Assembly: GCF_026274175.1 (NCBI RefSeq)
Contig: NZ_JAPHNL010000321.1
Coordinates: forward strand, 1 to 64,000
Direction of reading: 5' to 3'
DNA length: 64,000 nt
DNA from: Streptomyces beihaiensis
GTDB taxonomy: Bacteria; Actinomycetota; Actinomycetes; Streptomycetales; Streptomycetaceae
Within the stretch, counting starts at the first letter, position 1. Every line of letters begins with the position of its first letter. The position numbers were made by a program, and so were the translations under genes. The notes below the pieces were generated by a model. That model ran no database searches and was not told the origin of the DNA. It saw only the letters and a list, made by a program, of their open reading frames with translations. Positions 7,913 to 16,337 of the stretch are shown here, in pieces.

Positions 7913-10186
7913 ATGAACGCGCCGTACAACGGTGACCGTGGCCAGGGCCAAGGCGGCTCCGGCGCGGGTGACGGCTACCCGTACCCCGGCTCCCCGGGGC
8001 CCGACGGGCAGGTCCCGCCACCGCACCCCGCGCCCGACGCGTACCCGCAGGACGCCTACCTGCAGGACGCGTACGCCCAGGATCCCTACCGGTCCAACGA
8101 CCTGGCGGCACAGGACCCGGTGACCGAGGCGCTGTACGACCGAGCCGCGCACCCCCCGCCGCCCCCGGGCACGTACCAGGCGCAGCCGCCCCTGTACGCA
8201 CCGCCGCCCCCCCAGCAGTCTCAGCCCGATCCGCGTGTGTGGGCGCAGACGCCCGCACCGGAGCCGGAGGGCCCCACTCAATACCTTCCGTACGGCGACG
8301 ACGCCCGCACGACCCAGTTCGTCGGCGTCGACGACCTGGTCACACAGGCCGCCGAGGAGCAGCAGGAGCCGGACGCCTTCGCCCACCTCTTCCGCGACCA
8401 GCAGCCCGGCTACGGCGGCGGCCGCGCCCCGGCTGCCCCGGCCGACCAGACCGGCTACCCGGCGCCCGCCGCGGGCCCCACGGCGTTCCCACCGCAGGCG
8501 CCCCCTCCCCCGCCGCCGCCTGCCGCCCCCGTGCCCACCCCCGCGCCGAGGAAGGGCGGCCGCGCCTCAAGCCTCATGAAGTCGAGTGCGGTGATGGCCG
8601 CCGGCACGCTCGTCTCCCGCCTCACCGGATTCGTCCGCACCGTGGTGATCACGGCGGCACTGGGCGCCGGACTGCTCGGCGACACCTGGAGCGTCGCGTA
8701 CACGCTGCCGACGATGATCTACATCCTGACCGTCGGCGGCGGCCTGAACTCGGTCTTCGTGCCGCAGCTGGTGCGCGCCATGAAGGAGGACGACGACGGC
8801 GGCGAGGCATACGCCAACCGTCTGCTCACCCTGGTCATGGTGGCGCTCGCGGCGATCGTCGCGCTCATCGTGTTCGCCGCCCCACTGCTGGTGAACCTGA
8901 TGTCGGACACGGTCTCCAGCAACCAGGCCGCCGACAACGTCGGCGTCACCCTCGCCCGCTACTGCCTGCCCACGATCTTCTTCATGGGTGTGCACGTGGT
9001 CATGGGCCAGATCCTGAACGCGCGCGGGAAGTTCGGCGCGATGATGTGGACCCCGGTCCTGAACAACATCGTCATGATCTTCACGTTCGGCCTGTTCATC
9101 TGGGTCTACGGCACTGCGGCCCATTCCCACATGCAGGTCACCAACATTCCGCCGGAAGGCGTCCGGCTCCTCGGCATCGGCACCCTGCTCGGCCTGACCG
9201 TGCAGGCGCTGGCGATGATCCCCTACCTGCGCGAGACCGGTTTCCGCTTCCGGCTCCGCTTCGACTGGCGGGGCCACGGCCTGGGCAAGGCCGTCAAGCT
9301 CGCCAAGTGGACCATGCTCTTCGTCCTGGCCAACCAGGCGGGGCTGATCATCGTCACTCAGCTCGCCACCGCCGCCGGGGACGCGTCCCCCGTCAAGGGC
9401 ACAGGCATCATGGGCTACCAGAACGCCCAGCTGATCTGGGCCATGCCGCAGGCCATCATCACCGTCTCCGTCATGGCCGCGATGCTCCCGCGCATCTCCC
9501 GCGCCGCCCACGACGGCGACCCGGGCGCGGTCCGCGACGACATCTCCTCCGGTCTGCGCACCTCGGCCGTGGCGATCGTCCCGGTGGCATTCATGTTCGT
9601 GGCGCTCGGCATCCCGATGTGCACCCTGCTGTTCGGCTCCAGCGGCCCCCGGGCCGCGCTGTCCATGGGCTACATCCTCATGGCGTTCGGCCTCGGCCTC
9701 ATCCCGTACTCCGTGCAGTACGTCGTCCTCCGCGGCTTCTACGCGTACGAGGACACCCGCACGCCCTTCTACAACACGGTCATCGTGGCCGCCGTCAACG
9801 CCGCCGCCGCGGGCCTGTGCTACCTGGTACTGCCCGCCCAGTGGGCGGTCGTCGGCATGGCCTTCGCCTACGGCCTCGCCTATGCGATCGGTGTCGGTGT
9901 CGCCTGGCGGCGGCTGCGCAAGCGGCTCGGCGGGGACCTGGACGGCGCGCAGGTCGTGCGCACCTACGCCCGCCTGTGCATGGCCGCGCTGCCCGCCGCG
10001 GTCATCGCCGGCGGAATCGGGTACGCGCTCACGAAGACGCTAGGCCACGGCGTGACCGGATCGATCGCGGCACTGGTCGTCGGCGGCGCGGCGCTATTGG
10101 CCGTCTTCTACGTCGCGGCCCGCAAGATGCGCATCGAAGAACTGAACTCGTTGGTCGGAATGGTCCGCGGTCGCCTCGGCCGCTGA
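7913..10186 (+). CDS. murJ: Lipid II flippase MurJ (MviN)
   Basis: The 757-residue protein has an N-terminal cytoplasmic extension of about 215 residues rich in Pro, Gln and Tyr, followed by a MurJ core of about 14 helices beginning at SLMKSSAVMAAGTLVSRLTGF. MurJ flips lipid-linked peptidoglycan precursors across the membrane. The ATG follows GGTGGGG. In Mycobacterium tuberculosis the homologue is fused to a pseudokinase; here that domain is encoded by the next gene. The low-complexity N-terminus is unusual relative to E. coli MurJ (about 510 residues) but is seen in actinomycetes. Confidence 0.9.
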   Translation: MNAPYNGDRGQGQGGSGAGDGYPYPGSPGPDGQVPPPHPAPDAYPQDAYLQDAYAQDPYRSNDLAAQDPVTEALYDRAAHPPPPPGTYQAQPPLYAPPPPQQSQPDPRVWAQTPAPEPEGPTQYLPYGDDARTTQFVGVDDLVTQAAEEQQEPDAFAHLFRDQQPGYGGGRAPAAPADQTGYPAPAAGPTAFPPQAPPPPPPPAAPVPTPAPRKGGRASSLMKSSAVMAAGTLVSRLTGFVRTVVITAALGAGLLGDTWSVAYTLPTMIYILTVGGGLNSVFVPQLVRAMKEDDDGGEAYANRLLTLVMVALAAIVALIVFAAPLLVNLMSDTVSSNQAADNVGVTLARYCLPTIFFMGVHVVMGQILNARGKFGAMMWTPVLNNIVMIFTFGLFIWVYGTAAHSHMQVTNIPPEGVRLLGIGTLLGLTVQALAMIPYLRETGFRFRLRFDWRGHGLGKAVKLAKWTMLFVLANQAGLIIVTQLATAAGDASPVKGTGIMGYQNAQLIWAMPQAIITVSVMAAMLPRISRAAHDGDPGAVRDDISSGLRTSAVAIVPVAFMFVALGIPMCTLLFGSSGPRAALSMGYILMAFGLGLIPYSVQYVVLRGFYAYEDTRTPFYNTVIVAAVNAAAAGLCYLVLPAQWAVVGMAFAYGLAYAIGVGVAWRRLRKRLGGDLDGAQVVRTYARLCMAALPAAVIAGGIGYALTKTLGHGVTGSIAALVVGGAALLAVFYVAARKMRIEELNSLVGMVRGRLGR

Positions 10187-10306
10187 GTCCACCTGAAGTC
10201 CGTGCAACCATCATCGGCCACTGTGTGTCGTGCATAGCGTCGGACTGTGGGCACAATTGGCTGTGGCGGCGGAGTGATTGCAACGGATGGGGAGGCAGGA
10301 ACGACG

Positions 10307-12022
10307 GTGGCGGAACGGAGCACGGCTGCCGTCGACGTGGCCGACAACGGCGGCGATGAGCCGCCGACCGCCAAGGCGGACAAGGCCACGGCCGACGGGG
10401 TGGCCCAGACCGGGGAGCGGGACACGACAGCACGCGAGGAGCCGGCGGAGACAGCGGAGACCGGCACGCATCTGAGCCCGGGCGCGTCGACGCCGCCCGA
10501 ACTGCACAGTGGCCACAAGCTCGCCAGACGCTACCGGCTCGAGGAGTGCGTCACCCGTCTGGACGGTTTCAGCAGTTGGCGTGCGGTGGACGAGAAGCTG
10601 CGCCGCGCCGTCGGCGTGCACCTGCTGCCCGCCGACCACCTGCGCGCCCGCTCGGTGCTCGCGGCCGCGCGCTCCTCGGCGCTGCTCGGCGACCCGCGTT
10701 TCGTGCAGGTTCTGGATGCCGTCGAGGAGAACGATCTCGTCTACGTCGTCCACGAGTGGCTGCCCGACGCCACAGAGTTGACCGCCCTGCTCGCCGCGAG
10801 CAGCCTGGAAGCCCACGACGCCTACCAGATGGTCAACCAGGTCTCCCACGCCATGGCCGCGGCGCACCGCGAGGGCCTGGCCCACCTGCGGCTCACACCC
10901 AGCGCCGTCCTTCGCACCTCGACCGGCCAGTGGCGCATCCGCGGCCTCGCCGTCAACGCGGCGCTGCGCGGGATCACCTCCGACACGCCGCAGCGCACCG
11001 ACACCGAGGCGATCGGGGCACTCCTGTACGCGTCTTTGACCCAGCGCTGGCCGTACGAGGACGACGCGTACGGGCTGTCGGGGCTGCCCAAGGGGGTGGG
11101 TCTCATCGCACCCGACCAGGTGCGGGCAGGCGTGCACCGCGGCCTCTCCGAACTCGCCATGCGCGCGCTCGCCAACGCCGGAGCGACGGCGTCCCGCCAG
11201 GACCCCCCGTGCACCACGCCCGAGGACCTGGTGAAGGCGATCGGTGACATGCCGAAGATCCGTCCGCCGGAGCCCGCCTTCACCGCGCCCCCGGAGTACC
11301 AGCAGACCACCTACCAACAGGGCACGTACGGCCGTGCGGCCGTTCCCGCGGCCACCCAGCCCGTCGCCACGCCGCCGCCACCGCTGCAGAGCCGTACCGG
11401 CAAGGCCCTGAAGTGGGCTGTCTCGGCCCTCCTGATCGCCGCCTTGGGTCTGGGCAGTTGGCAGCTCGCGGACGCTCTCATGGACCGGGGCACGAAGTCC
11501 GAGGACAGCAACCAGACGCAGACGACGAACGACGGCAACAAGCCCGCCGCGCCCCTGAAGCAGATCCCGATCGACAGCGTGCGGGAGTTCGCGCCGAGCG
11601 GGTCCGGCATACAGGAGAAGGAAGTCCAACTCGCCGTCGACGGCAAGGCGGACACCGCGTGGATCACTCCGCAGTACCGGGGATACGCGAACTTCGGGAA
11701 CCTGCCGCAGCGCAAGGAGGGCAGCGGACTCATCCTGGACCTCGGAAGCGTGCAAAGCGTGTCCCGCATCGATGTCTCCATGTATCGGAGCGGGCAGACC
11801 GCCGAGGTACTCGCGGCGGACACCGGCAGCTCGGCTCCGTCGTCCCTGAGCGATTTCTCCAGGCGGTTGACGGAGCTGTCGCCGACCGGATCGAGCCTCC
11901 AGGTCCAACTGAAGAAGCCGATCCGCACGCGGTACGTTCTCATCCACATCACGAAGCTGCCGGAAGACGGGTCCGCGAACCTGTTCCGCGGTGGCATCTC
12001 GGAGGTCGAGATCAAGGGCTGA
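10307..12022 (+). CDS. Membrane pseudokinase with extracellular discoidin-like domain
   Basis: The 571-residue protein has a disordered acidic N-terminus (1-65), a kinase-like fold (about 70-310), one transmembrane helix (WAVSALLIAALGLGSWQL, ~370-387) and a C-terminal jelly-roll resembling F5/8 type C/discoidin domains. The kinase signature residues are gone: no glycine-rich loop, no VAIK lysine, HLRLTPSAV where HRDLKPxN should be, and GLA where DFG should be. It corresponds to the C-terminal part of mycobacterial MviN (Rv3910), which recruits an FHA partner. I chose GTG 10307, which has GGAGG 11 bases upstream. It probably regulates MurJ. Confidence 0.8.
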   Translation: MAERSTAAVDVADNGGDEPPTAKADKATADGVAQTGERDTTAREEPAETAETGTHLSPGASTPPELHSGHKLARRYRLEECVTRLDGFSSWRAVDEKLRRAVGVHLLPADHLRARSVLAAARSSALLGDPRFVQVLDAVEENDLVYVVHEWLPDATELTALLAASSLEAHDAYQMVNQVSHAMAAAHREGLAHLRLTPSAVLRTSTGQWRIRGLAVNAALRGITSDTPQRTDTEAIGALLYASLTQRWPYEDDAYGLSGLPKGVGLIAPDQVRAGVHRGLSELAMRALANAGATASRQDPPCTTPEDLVKAIGDMPKIRPPEPAFTAPPEYQQTTYQQGTYGRAAVPAATQPVATPPPPLQSRTGKALKWAVSALLIAALGLGSWQLADALMDRGTKSEDSNQTQTTNDGNKPAAPLKQIPIDSVREFAPSGSGIQEKEVQLAVDGKADTAWITPQYRGYANFGNLPQRKEGSGLILDLGSVQSVSRIDVSMYRSGQTAEVLAADTGSSAPSSLSDFSRRLTELSPTGSSLQVQLKKPIRTRYVLIHITKLPEDGSANLFRGGISEVEIKG

Positions 12023-12104
12023 CCGAGGGCCGGCCCGGTCCGGAGCTCGCGATGTGCGTCGCCTTCTCAGAGGCGAGTACGTAGAGTTTCCCTCGGGAGG
12101 GCCA

Positions 12105-12845
12105 ATGGCAGAGGGCGCCGGATACGGTGACGTGAGCGACGAGCGCCTTCTCGCCTGCCATGTGGATGGCGACCCCGACGCCTTCGGTGAGCTCGTGAGG
12201 CGGCACCGCGACCGGCTCTGGGCCGTGGCGCTACGGACGCTCGGCGATCGTGAAGAGGCCGCTGACGCCGTCCAGGACGCCCTCGTCTCCGCCTACCGGG
12301 CCGCCCACACGTTCAAGGGGCGCTCAGCCGTCACCACGTGGCTGCACCGCATCACGGTGAACGCCTGCCTCGACCGCGCCCGCAAGGCGGCCTCCCGCAA
12401 GACTTCCCCGGTCGACGACACCGAGCGCCTGGAGCAGTTGCTGGAGCCACACGAGTCCGCTTCGGCGCCGGTGGAGCGCAACGATCTGCACCGACAGCTG
12501 CTGGAGGCTCTCGGCACACTGCCTCCCGACCAGCGAGCGGCGCTCGTTCTGGTGGACATGCAGAGCTATCCCGTCGCGGAAGCGGCCCGGATCCTGGGTG
12601 TGCCGACCGGCACGGTCAAGAGCCGATGCGCACGTGGCAGAGCCAGACTGCTGCCGATTCTCACCCATCTACGGCCGGAACGCACCGGCGACGGCGCGGG
12701 CCCCGGCGAGAGGCGGAACCGTACGCAGGGCCCATCCGTCCCACCGGCAGCGGATCCACCGCCCACGACGCCACGAGCCAGGGATCCGCGCGATACCGGA
12801 CCGAATGATTCAGCTACAGCGAGGGACGGAGGTGGACGCGCGTGA
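12105..12845 (+). CDS. sigM: ECF RNA polymerase sigma factor, SigM-like
   Basis: The 246-residue group 4 sigma factor has region 2 (DPDAFGELVRRHRDRLWAVALRTLGDREEAADAVQDAL, residues ~22-60) and region 4 with an HTH (VAEAARILGVPTGTVKSRCARGRARL, ~155-180), followed by a long disordered tail. ATG 12105 follows GGGAGG; longer upstream frames lack conservation. It is translationally coupled (GTGA overlap) to the zinc-type anti-sigma gene, as in the mycobacterial sigM locus beside trxB. The symbol rests on synteny; S. coelicolor has also used sigM for another gene. Confidence 0.85.
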   Translation: MAEGAGYGDVSDERLLACHVDGDPDAFGELVRRHRDRLWAVALRTLGDREEAADAVQDALVSAYRAAHTFKGRSAVTTWLHRITVNACLDRARKAASRKTSPVDDTERLEQLLEPHESASAPVERNDLHRQLLEALGTLPPDQRAALVLVDMQSYPVAEAARILGVPTGTVKSRCARGRARLLPILTHLRPERTGDGAGPGERRNRTQGPSVPPAADPPPTTPRARDPRDTGPNDSATARDGGGRA

Positions 12846-13771
12846 CCACGACCGACATGGCAGAACACCCGGAGGTCGAGGAGCTCTCCGACCTCGCCGA
12901 GGGCCTGCTCTCCCCGTCCCGCACCTCCACCGTGAGGGAACACCTCGACGGCTGCGCTCTCTGCGCCGACGTGTACGCCTCCCTCGCGGAGATCCGGAGC
13001 AGTCTGGGCACGCTGCCGGGCCCGCCCCGCATGCCGGACGACATCGCCCGCCGCATCGACGCCGCCCTGGCCGCCGAAGCCTTCCTCGACGCGCTGGCCC
13101 CCGGCGAACAGAGCGAGCCCGAAGCACCGGCGTCTGTTTCACGTGAAACATCGACGCCGGGCGCCGCCTCATCGTCGCGTACTGCCGACCGTCCGGCCGG
13201 ACACGCACCTGCCGCCGCCGGCCCGGGGCGCAAGGCCCGCGCACCCCGACGGCGGGCAAGGACCATCGTCGGCGCTCTCGTCGGCGTGGGGATCACGGGC
13301 GGTGCCCTGGCTCTGGGCGCTGTGCTGCTGGCACCCGGTGGCAGTGATTCCTCGACCGCGGGCCGAGCCCCAGCCACCACGCGGGCCGCCTCGACGTTCA
13401 CCACCGGCACGCTCAAAGCGAAGGTGGCGGATCTCCTCGCCTCCAGCGACACGACCGACCTGGCACCGGCCACCAAGCACCCGTCCCTCGACGCCGAGGA
13501 CGGCGGCCCCAGGATGCCCCGGTCCGCATCCCCGATGCGGGAACGTGCGGTCTCCGTGCCCGCCTGCATCCAGCAGGGCACCCGCCGCACCGATGCTCCT
13601 CTCGCGGCGGAGCAGGGCACGTACCAGGGCAAGCGCGCCTACCTCGTCGTCCTGCCCGGCAAGGACGATCCGGCCCACCGCGTCACAGCCTTCGTCGTCG
13701 ATGCCTCCTGCGTCCAGCAGGGCACGTCGACCGGCACGCTGCTGTACACCCACTCCTACGCCCGCGACTGA
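12842..13771 (+). CDS. Zinc-type anti-sigma factor, membrane-spanning
   Basis: The 309-residue protein starts with a ZAS anti-sigma domain: H34-x3-C38-x2-C41 (HLDGCALC) sits in a short helical unit. One transmembrane helix (about 138-162, IVGALVGVGITGGALALGAVLL) links to an extracellular C-terminal domain with two cysteines. The GTG overlaps the sigma stop codon and is preceded by GGAGG. It should bind and inhibit the upstream sigma factor; the His-Cys-Cys motif suggests redox or metal sensitivity, fitting its position before the thioredoxin genes. A perfect parS site lies inside the coding sequence at 13136-13149. Confidence 0.82.
   Translation: MTTTDMAEHPEVEELSDLAEGLLSPSRTSTVREHLDGCALCADVYASLAEIRSSLGTLPGPPRMPDDIARRIDAALAAEAFLDALAPGEQSEPEAPASVSRETSTPGAASSSRTADRPAGHAPAAAGPGRKARAPRRRARTIVGALVGVGITGGALALGAVLLAPGGSDSSTAGRAPATTRAASTFTTGTLKAKVADLLASSDTTDLAPATKHPSLDAEDGGPRMPRSASPMRERAVSVPACIQQGTRRTDAPLAAEQGTYQGKRAYLVVLPGKDDPAHRVTAFVVDASCVQQGTSTGTLLYTHSYARD
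13136..13149. promoter_or_regulatory. parS site 4 (inside the anti-sigma gene)
   Basis: A perfect GTTTCACGTGAAAC encoding Val-Ser-Arg-Glu-Thr in the linker between the anti-sigma domain and the membrane helix. Confidence 0.9.
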
Positions 13772-13805
13772 CAGACCGCTTCCGTGCGGCCTGAGCTGCT
13801 TGCGA

Positions 13806-13856
13806 ACGCATTCCCGACGCGTGCCTGGCGTGCGCCCGGACACGTCGGGAATGCGT
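13806..13856 (+). terminator. Hairpin terminator after the anti-sigma gene
   Basis: A 14-bp perfect stem (13806-13819 with 13843-13856) and a 23-base loop. Its right arm contains the -35 element of the trxB promoter. Confidence 0.6.
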
Positions 13857-13873
13857 GACCCGTAGGATCCGTT
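13847..13873 (+). promoter_or_regulatory. SigR-type promoter of trxB-trxA
   Basis: GGGAAT (13847-13852), an 18-base spacer and GTT (13871-13873) match the thiol-stress SigR consensus GGAAT-N18-GTT. The S. coelicolor trxBA operon is a known SigR target. The trxB start lies 75 bases downstream. Confidence 0.7.
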
Positions 13874-13947
13874 GGGTGGGGTGAGAGTCCACCGAGAGGC
13901 TCATCCCGGTAGTACGCAGCAGTCCCGCAGAGACGAGGAATCAAGCC

Positions 13948-14919
13948 GTGAGCGACGTCCGTAACGTGATCATCATCGGCTCCGGGCCGGCCGGCTACAC
14001 GGCGGCGCTCTACACGGCGCGCGCATCGCTGAAGCCGCTCGTGTTCGAAGGAGCCGTCACCGCAGGCGGTGCGCTGATGAACACGACCGAGGTGGAGAAC
14101 TTCCCCGGCTTCCAGGACGGCATCATGGGCCCCGAGCTCATGGACAACATGCGCGCTCAGGCCGAGCGCTTCGGTGCCGAGCTGGTCCCCGACGACGTCG
14201 TGTCCGTCGACCTGAGCGGTGAGATCAAGACCGTGACGGACACCGCGGGCACCGTGCACCGTGCGAAGGCCGTCATCGTCTCCACCGGCTCCCAGCACCG
14301 CAAGCTCGGGCTGCCGAACGAGGACGCGCTCTCCGGCCGCGGTGTCTCCTGGTGCGCGACCTGTGACGGCTTCTTCTTCAAGGACCAGGACATCGCTGTG
14401 ATCGGCGGCGGCGACACCGCGATGGAGGAGGCCACCTTCCTGTCGCGCTTCGCCAAGACCGTGACGATCGTGCACCGTCGCGACACCCTGCGCGCCTCCA
14501 AGGCGATGCAGGACCGCGCCTTCGCCGACCCGAAGATCAAGTTCATCTGGGACAGCGAGGTCGCGGAGATCAAGGGGGACCCGAAGCTTGAGGGGCTGAC
14601 GCTGCGCAACCTCAAGACGGGCGAGACGTCCGAGCTGCCGGTGACGGGCCTGTTCATCGCGATCGGCCACGACCCGCGCACGGAGCTCTTCAAGGGTCAG
14701 CTCGACCTGGACGACGAGGGCTACCTGAAGGTCGATGCCCCGTCGACGCGCACCAACCTGACCGGTGTCTTCGGCGCCGGTGACGTCGTCGACCACACCT
14801 ACCGCCAGGCGATCACCGCGGCCGGGACCGGCTGCTCGGCCGCGCTCGACGCCGAGCGTTTCCTGGCCGCTCTCACGGACGCCGAGGCGGCCGAGCCCGA
14901 GAAGACCCCGGCTGTCTGA
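13948..14919 (+). CDS. trxB: Thioredoxin-disulfide reductase
   Basis: The 323-residue flavoenzyme transfers electrons from NADPH through FAD to thioredoxin. [18 protein letters not shown] at the N-terminus binds FAD, C136-A-T-C139 is the redox pair, and [12 protein letters not shown] binds NADPH. The C-terminal FAD motif [11 protein letters not shown] is present. The GTG follows GACGAGGA. trxA begins 53 bases downstream in the same transcript, and a SigR-type promoter precedes the gene, so induction by disulfide stress is expected. Confidence 0.95.
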   Translation: MSDVRNVIIIGSGPAGYTAALYTARASLKPLVFEGAVTAGGALMNTTEVENFPGFQDGIMGPELMDNMRAQAERFGAELVPDDVVSVDLSGEIKTVTDTAGTVHRAKAVIVSTGSQHRKLGLPNEDALSGRGVSWCATCDGFFFKDQDIAVIGGGDTAMEEATFLSRFAKTVTIVHRRDTLRASKAMQDRAFADPKIKFIWDSEVAEIKGDPKLEGLTLRNLKTGETSELPVTGLFIAIGHDPRTELFKGQLDLDDEGYLKVDAPSTRTNLTGVFGAGDVVDHTYRQAITAAGTGCSAALDAERFLAALTDAEAAEPEKTPAV

Positions 14920-14972
14920 GCCCGCCCAGAACTTCCCCTCCCGCATCACCCCGAAGAAATAAGGAGCCCGCT

Positions 14973-15305
14973 GTGGCCGGCAACCTGAAGAACGTGACGG
15001 ACGACTCCTTCGAAGAGGACGTCCTCAAGAGCGACAAGCCCGTCCTGGTCGACTTCTGGGCCGCCTGGTGCGGTCCGTGCCGCCAGATCGCCCCGTCGCT
15101 CGAGGCCATCGCGGCCGAGCACGGCGACAAGATCGAGGTCGTCAAGCTCAACATCGACGAGAACCCGGCCGTCGCCGCCAAGTACGGCGTCATGTCGATC
15201 CCGACCCTCAACGTCTACCAGGGCGGCGAGGTCGCCAAGACGATCGTCGGTGCGAAGCCGAAGGCCGCCATCGTGCGTGACCTCGAGGACTTCATCGCCG
15301 AGTGA
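14973..15305 (+). CDS. trxA: Thioredoxin
   Basis: The 110-residue thioredoxin is of standard length, with VLVDFWAAWCGPCRQIAP containing the W32-C33-G-P-C36 active site and the cis-proline in SIPTLNVY. It reduces cytosolic protein disulfides and is recycled by the adjacent TrxB. GTG 14973 follows AAGGAG. The gene ends 10 bases before parS site 5 and a strong hairpin that separates it from the convergent GNAT gene. Confidence 0.95.
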   Translation: MAGNLKNVTDDSFEEDVLKSDKPVLVDFWAAWCGPCRQIAPSLEAIAAEHGDKIEVVKLNIDENPAVAAKYGVMSIPTLNVYQGGEVAKTIVGAKPKAAIVRDLEDFIAE

Positions 15306-15314
15306 CCACACTCT

Positions 15315-15328
15315 GTTTCACGTGAAAC
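15315..15328. promoter_or_regulatory. parS site 5
   Basis: A perfect GTTTCACGTGAAAC between trxA and the following hairpin. Confidence 0.9.
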
Positions 15329-15330
15329 AT

Positions 15331-15363
15331 GCACGGGCCGACCCTGGCAGGGTCGGCCCGTGC
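15331..15363. terminator. Bidirectional hairpin between trxA and the GNAT gene
   Basis: Sixteen-base arms (15331-15346 and 15348-15363) are perfect reverse complements around a single base. The position between convergent genes suggests termination in both directions. Confidence 0.7.
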
Positions 15364-15416
15364 GGCGTTTCCGCGCCTCGCTCACAGCGCGGCCTCTCAC
15401 ACTCAGCGCGGCTCTC

Positions 15417-16034
15417 TCACAGCGGACGCAGCGCGGGCTCCTTCTGTACCGCGCCCAGCAGCCGGTCCAGCGCCAGTTCCACGTCTTCCTTCCAGGACAG
15501 GGTGGAGCGCAGCTCCAGGCGCAGCCGCGGATACGCGTGATGCGGCCGGACCGTCTTGAACCCCACCGCAAGCAGATGGTCGGCAGGCAGCAGACAGGCG
15601 GGCTCGGTCCACTTGGCGTTCCCGAACGCCTCGATCGCCTTGAATCCCCGGCGCAGCAGATCCTTGGCGACGGTCTGCACGATGACGCGGCCCAGCCCCT
15701 GGCCCTGATACCCCGGCATGATCCAGGCGGTCATCAGCTGTACGGCGTCGGGGGAGACGGGGCTCGTGGGAAATGCGGTCGACCGGGGAACGTAGGCGGG
15801 CGGAGCGTAGAGCACGAAGCCGACCGGCACGTCATCGACGTAGACGACGCGCCCGCAGGATCCCCATTCCAGCAGGACGGCCGAGATCCAGGCTTCCTTC
15901 TCCAGCTCGGGTCTACCGGCCTTCACCGCTGCTTCGCCGCTGACGGGGTCCAGCTCCCAGAAGACACACGCCCGACAGCGCTTGGGAAGGTCCGGAAGGT
16001 TGTCCAGCGTGAGCGGTACAAGCCGACGCCCCAT
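15417..16034 (-). CDS. GNAT family N-acetyltransferase
   Basis: The 205-residue protein has the acetyl-CoA binding signature IMPGYQGQGLGRVIV around residues 105-119, preceded by the VVYVDDVPVGFVLYAPPAYV strands typical of GNAT folds. Its N-terminal cysteine-containing segment (CRACVFWELDP) is shared with actinobacterial proteins found beside parB. The ATG is preceded by GTGAGGAA. The gene sits where mycobacteria carry Rv3916c in the trxA-parB interval. Substrate unknown. Confidence 0.82.
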   Translation of the reverse strand: MGRRLVPLTLDNLPDLPKRCRACVFWELDPVSGEAAVKAGRPELEKEAWISAVLLEWGSCGRVVYVDDVPVGFVLYAPPAYVPRSTAFPTSPVSPDAVQLMTAWIMPGYQGQGLGRVIVQTVAKDLLRRGFKAIEAFGNAKWTEPACLLPADHLLAVGFKTVRPHHAYPRLRLELRSTLSWKEDVELALDRLLGAVQKEPALRPL

Positions 16035-16180
16035 GAAGGCAGTTCCTCACTTCCTTCGCCCGCCGCGGCACGGGCGGCCGCCAGAGTGCTCCGTTCCCTG
16101 AGCAGACCGCCGACGAATCCGCCGACCGCGCCCAGTCCGAGACCTGCGGTCATCAGTCCGGTGCGACTCACCGATCGCAT
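15923..16180 (-). CDS. Possible small membrane protein overlapping the GNAT gene
   Basis: An 85-residue frame begins at ATG 16178-16180 with an excellent GGGGAGG ribosome site about eight bases upstream. It opens with a glycine-rich hydrophobic helix (TGLMTAGLGLGAVGGFVGGLL) followed by a charged stretch. It overlaps the start of the GNAT gene by 112 bases in another frame, which is unusual, and its C-terminal third looks like a shadow of that gene. The N-terminal half and ribosome site are the only support. Confidence 0.35.
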   Translation of the reverse strand: MRSVSRTGLMTAGLGLGAVGGFVGGLLRERSTLAAARAAAGEGSEELPSWGVGLYRSRWTTFRTFPSAVGRVSSGSWTPSAAKQR

Positions 16181-16277
16181 GACGCCCGCCTCCCCGCTGA
16201 GGTGCCGCCGGGTGAATGCGCTCTCCCGATCGCATCGTAGCTATGAAGCGATTCACTCGATACCGTAAGAAAGCAAA

Positions 16278-16318
16278 GAGCGGGCCGTGTTCCGGTACAG
16301 ACCGGACACGGCCCGCTC
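16278..16318 (-). terminator. Hairpin terminator after parB
   Basis: Near-perfect arms GAGCGGGCCGTGT-T-CCGGT and ACCGG-ACACGGCCCGCTC with a four-base loop, 20 bases past the parB stop. Confidence 0.65.
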
Positions 16319-16337
16319 GGGCCCTTGAGCGCGGGGA

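Noticed and set aside
6419-8386. 655-residue minus-strand frame
   Set aside because: Antisense to the DUF6049 and murJ genes, with repetitive Arg/Gly/Val content.
10247-10306. N-terminal extension of the pseudokinase from 10247
   Set aside because: The residues are unconserved-looking and the GTG at 10307 has a good GGAGG site.
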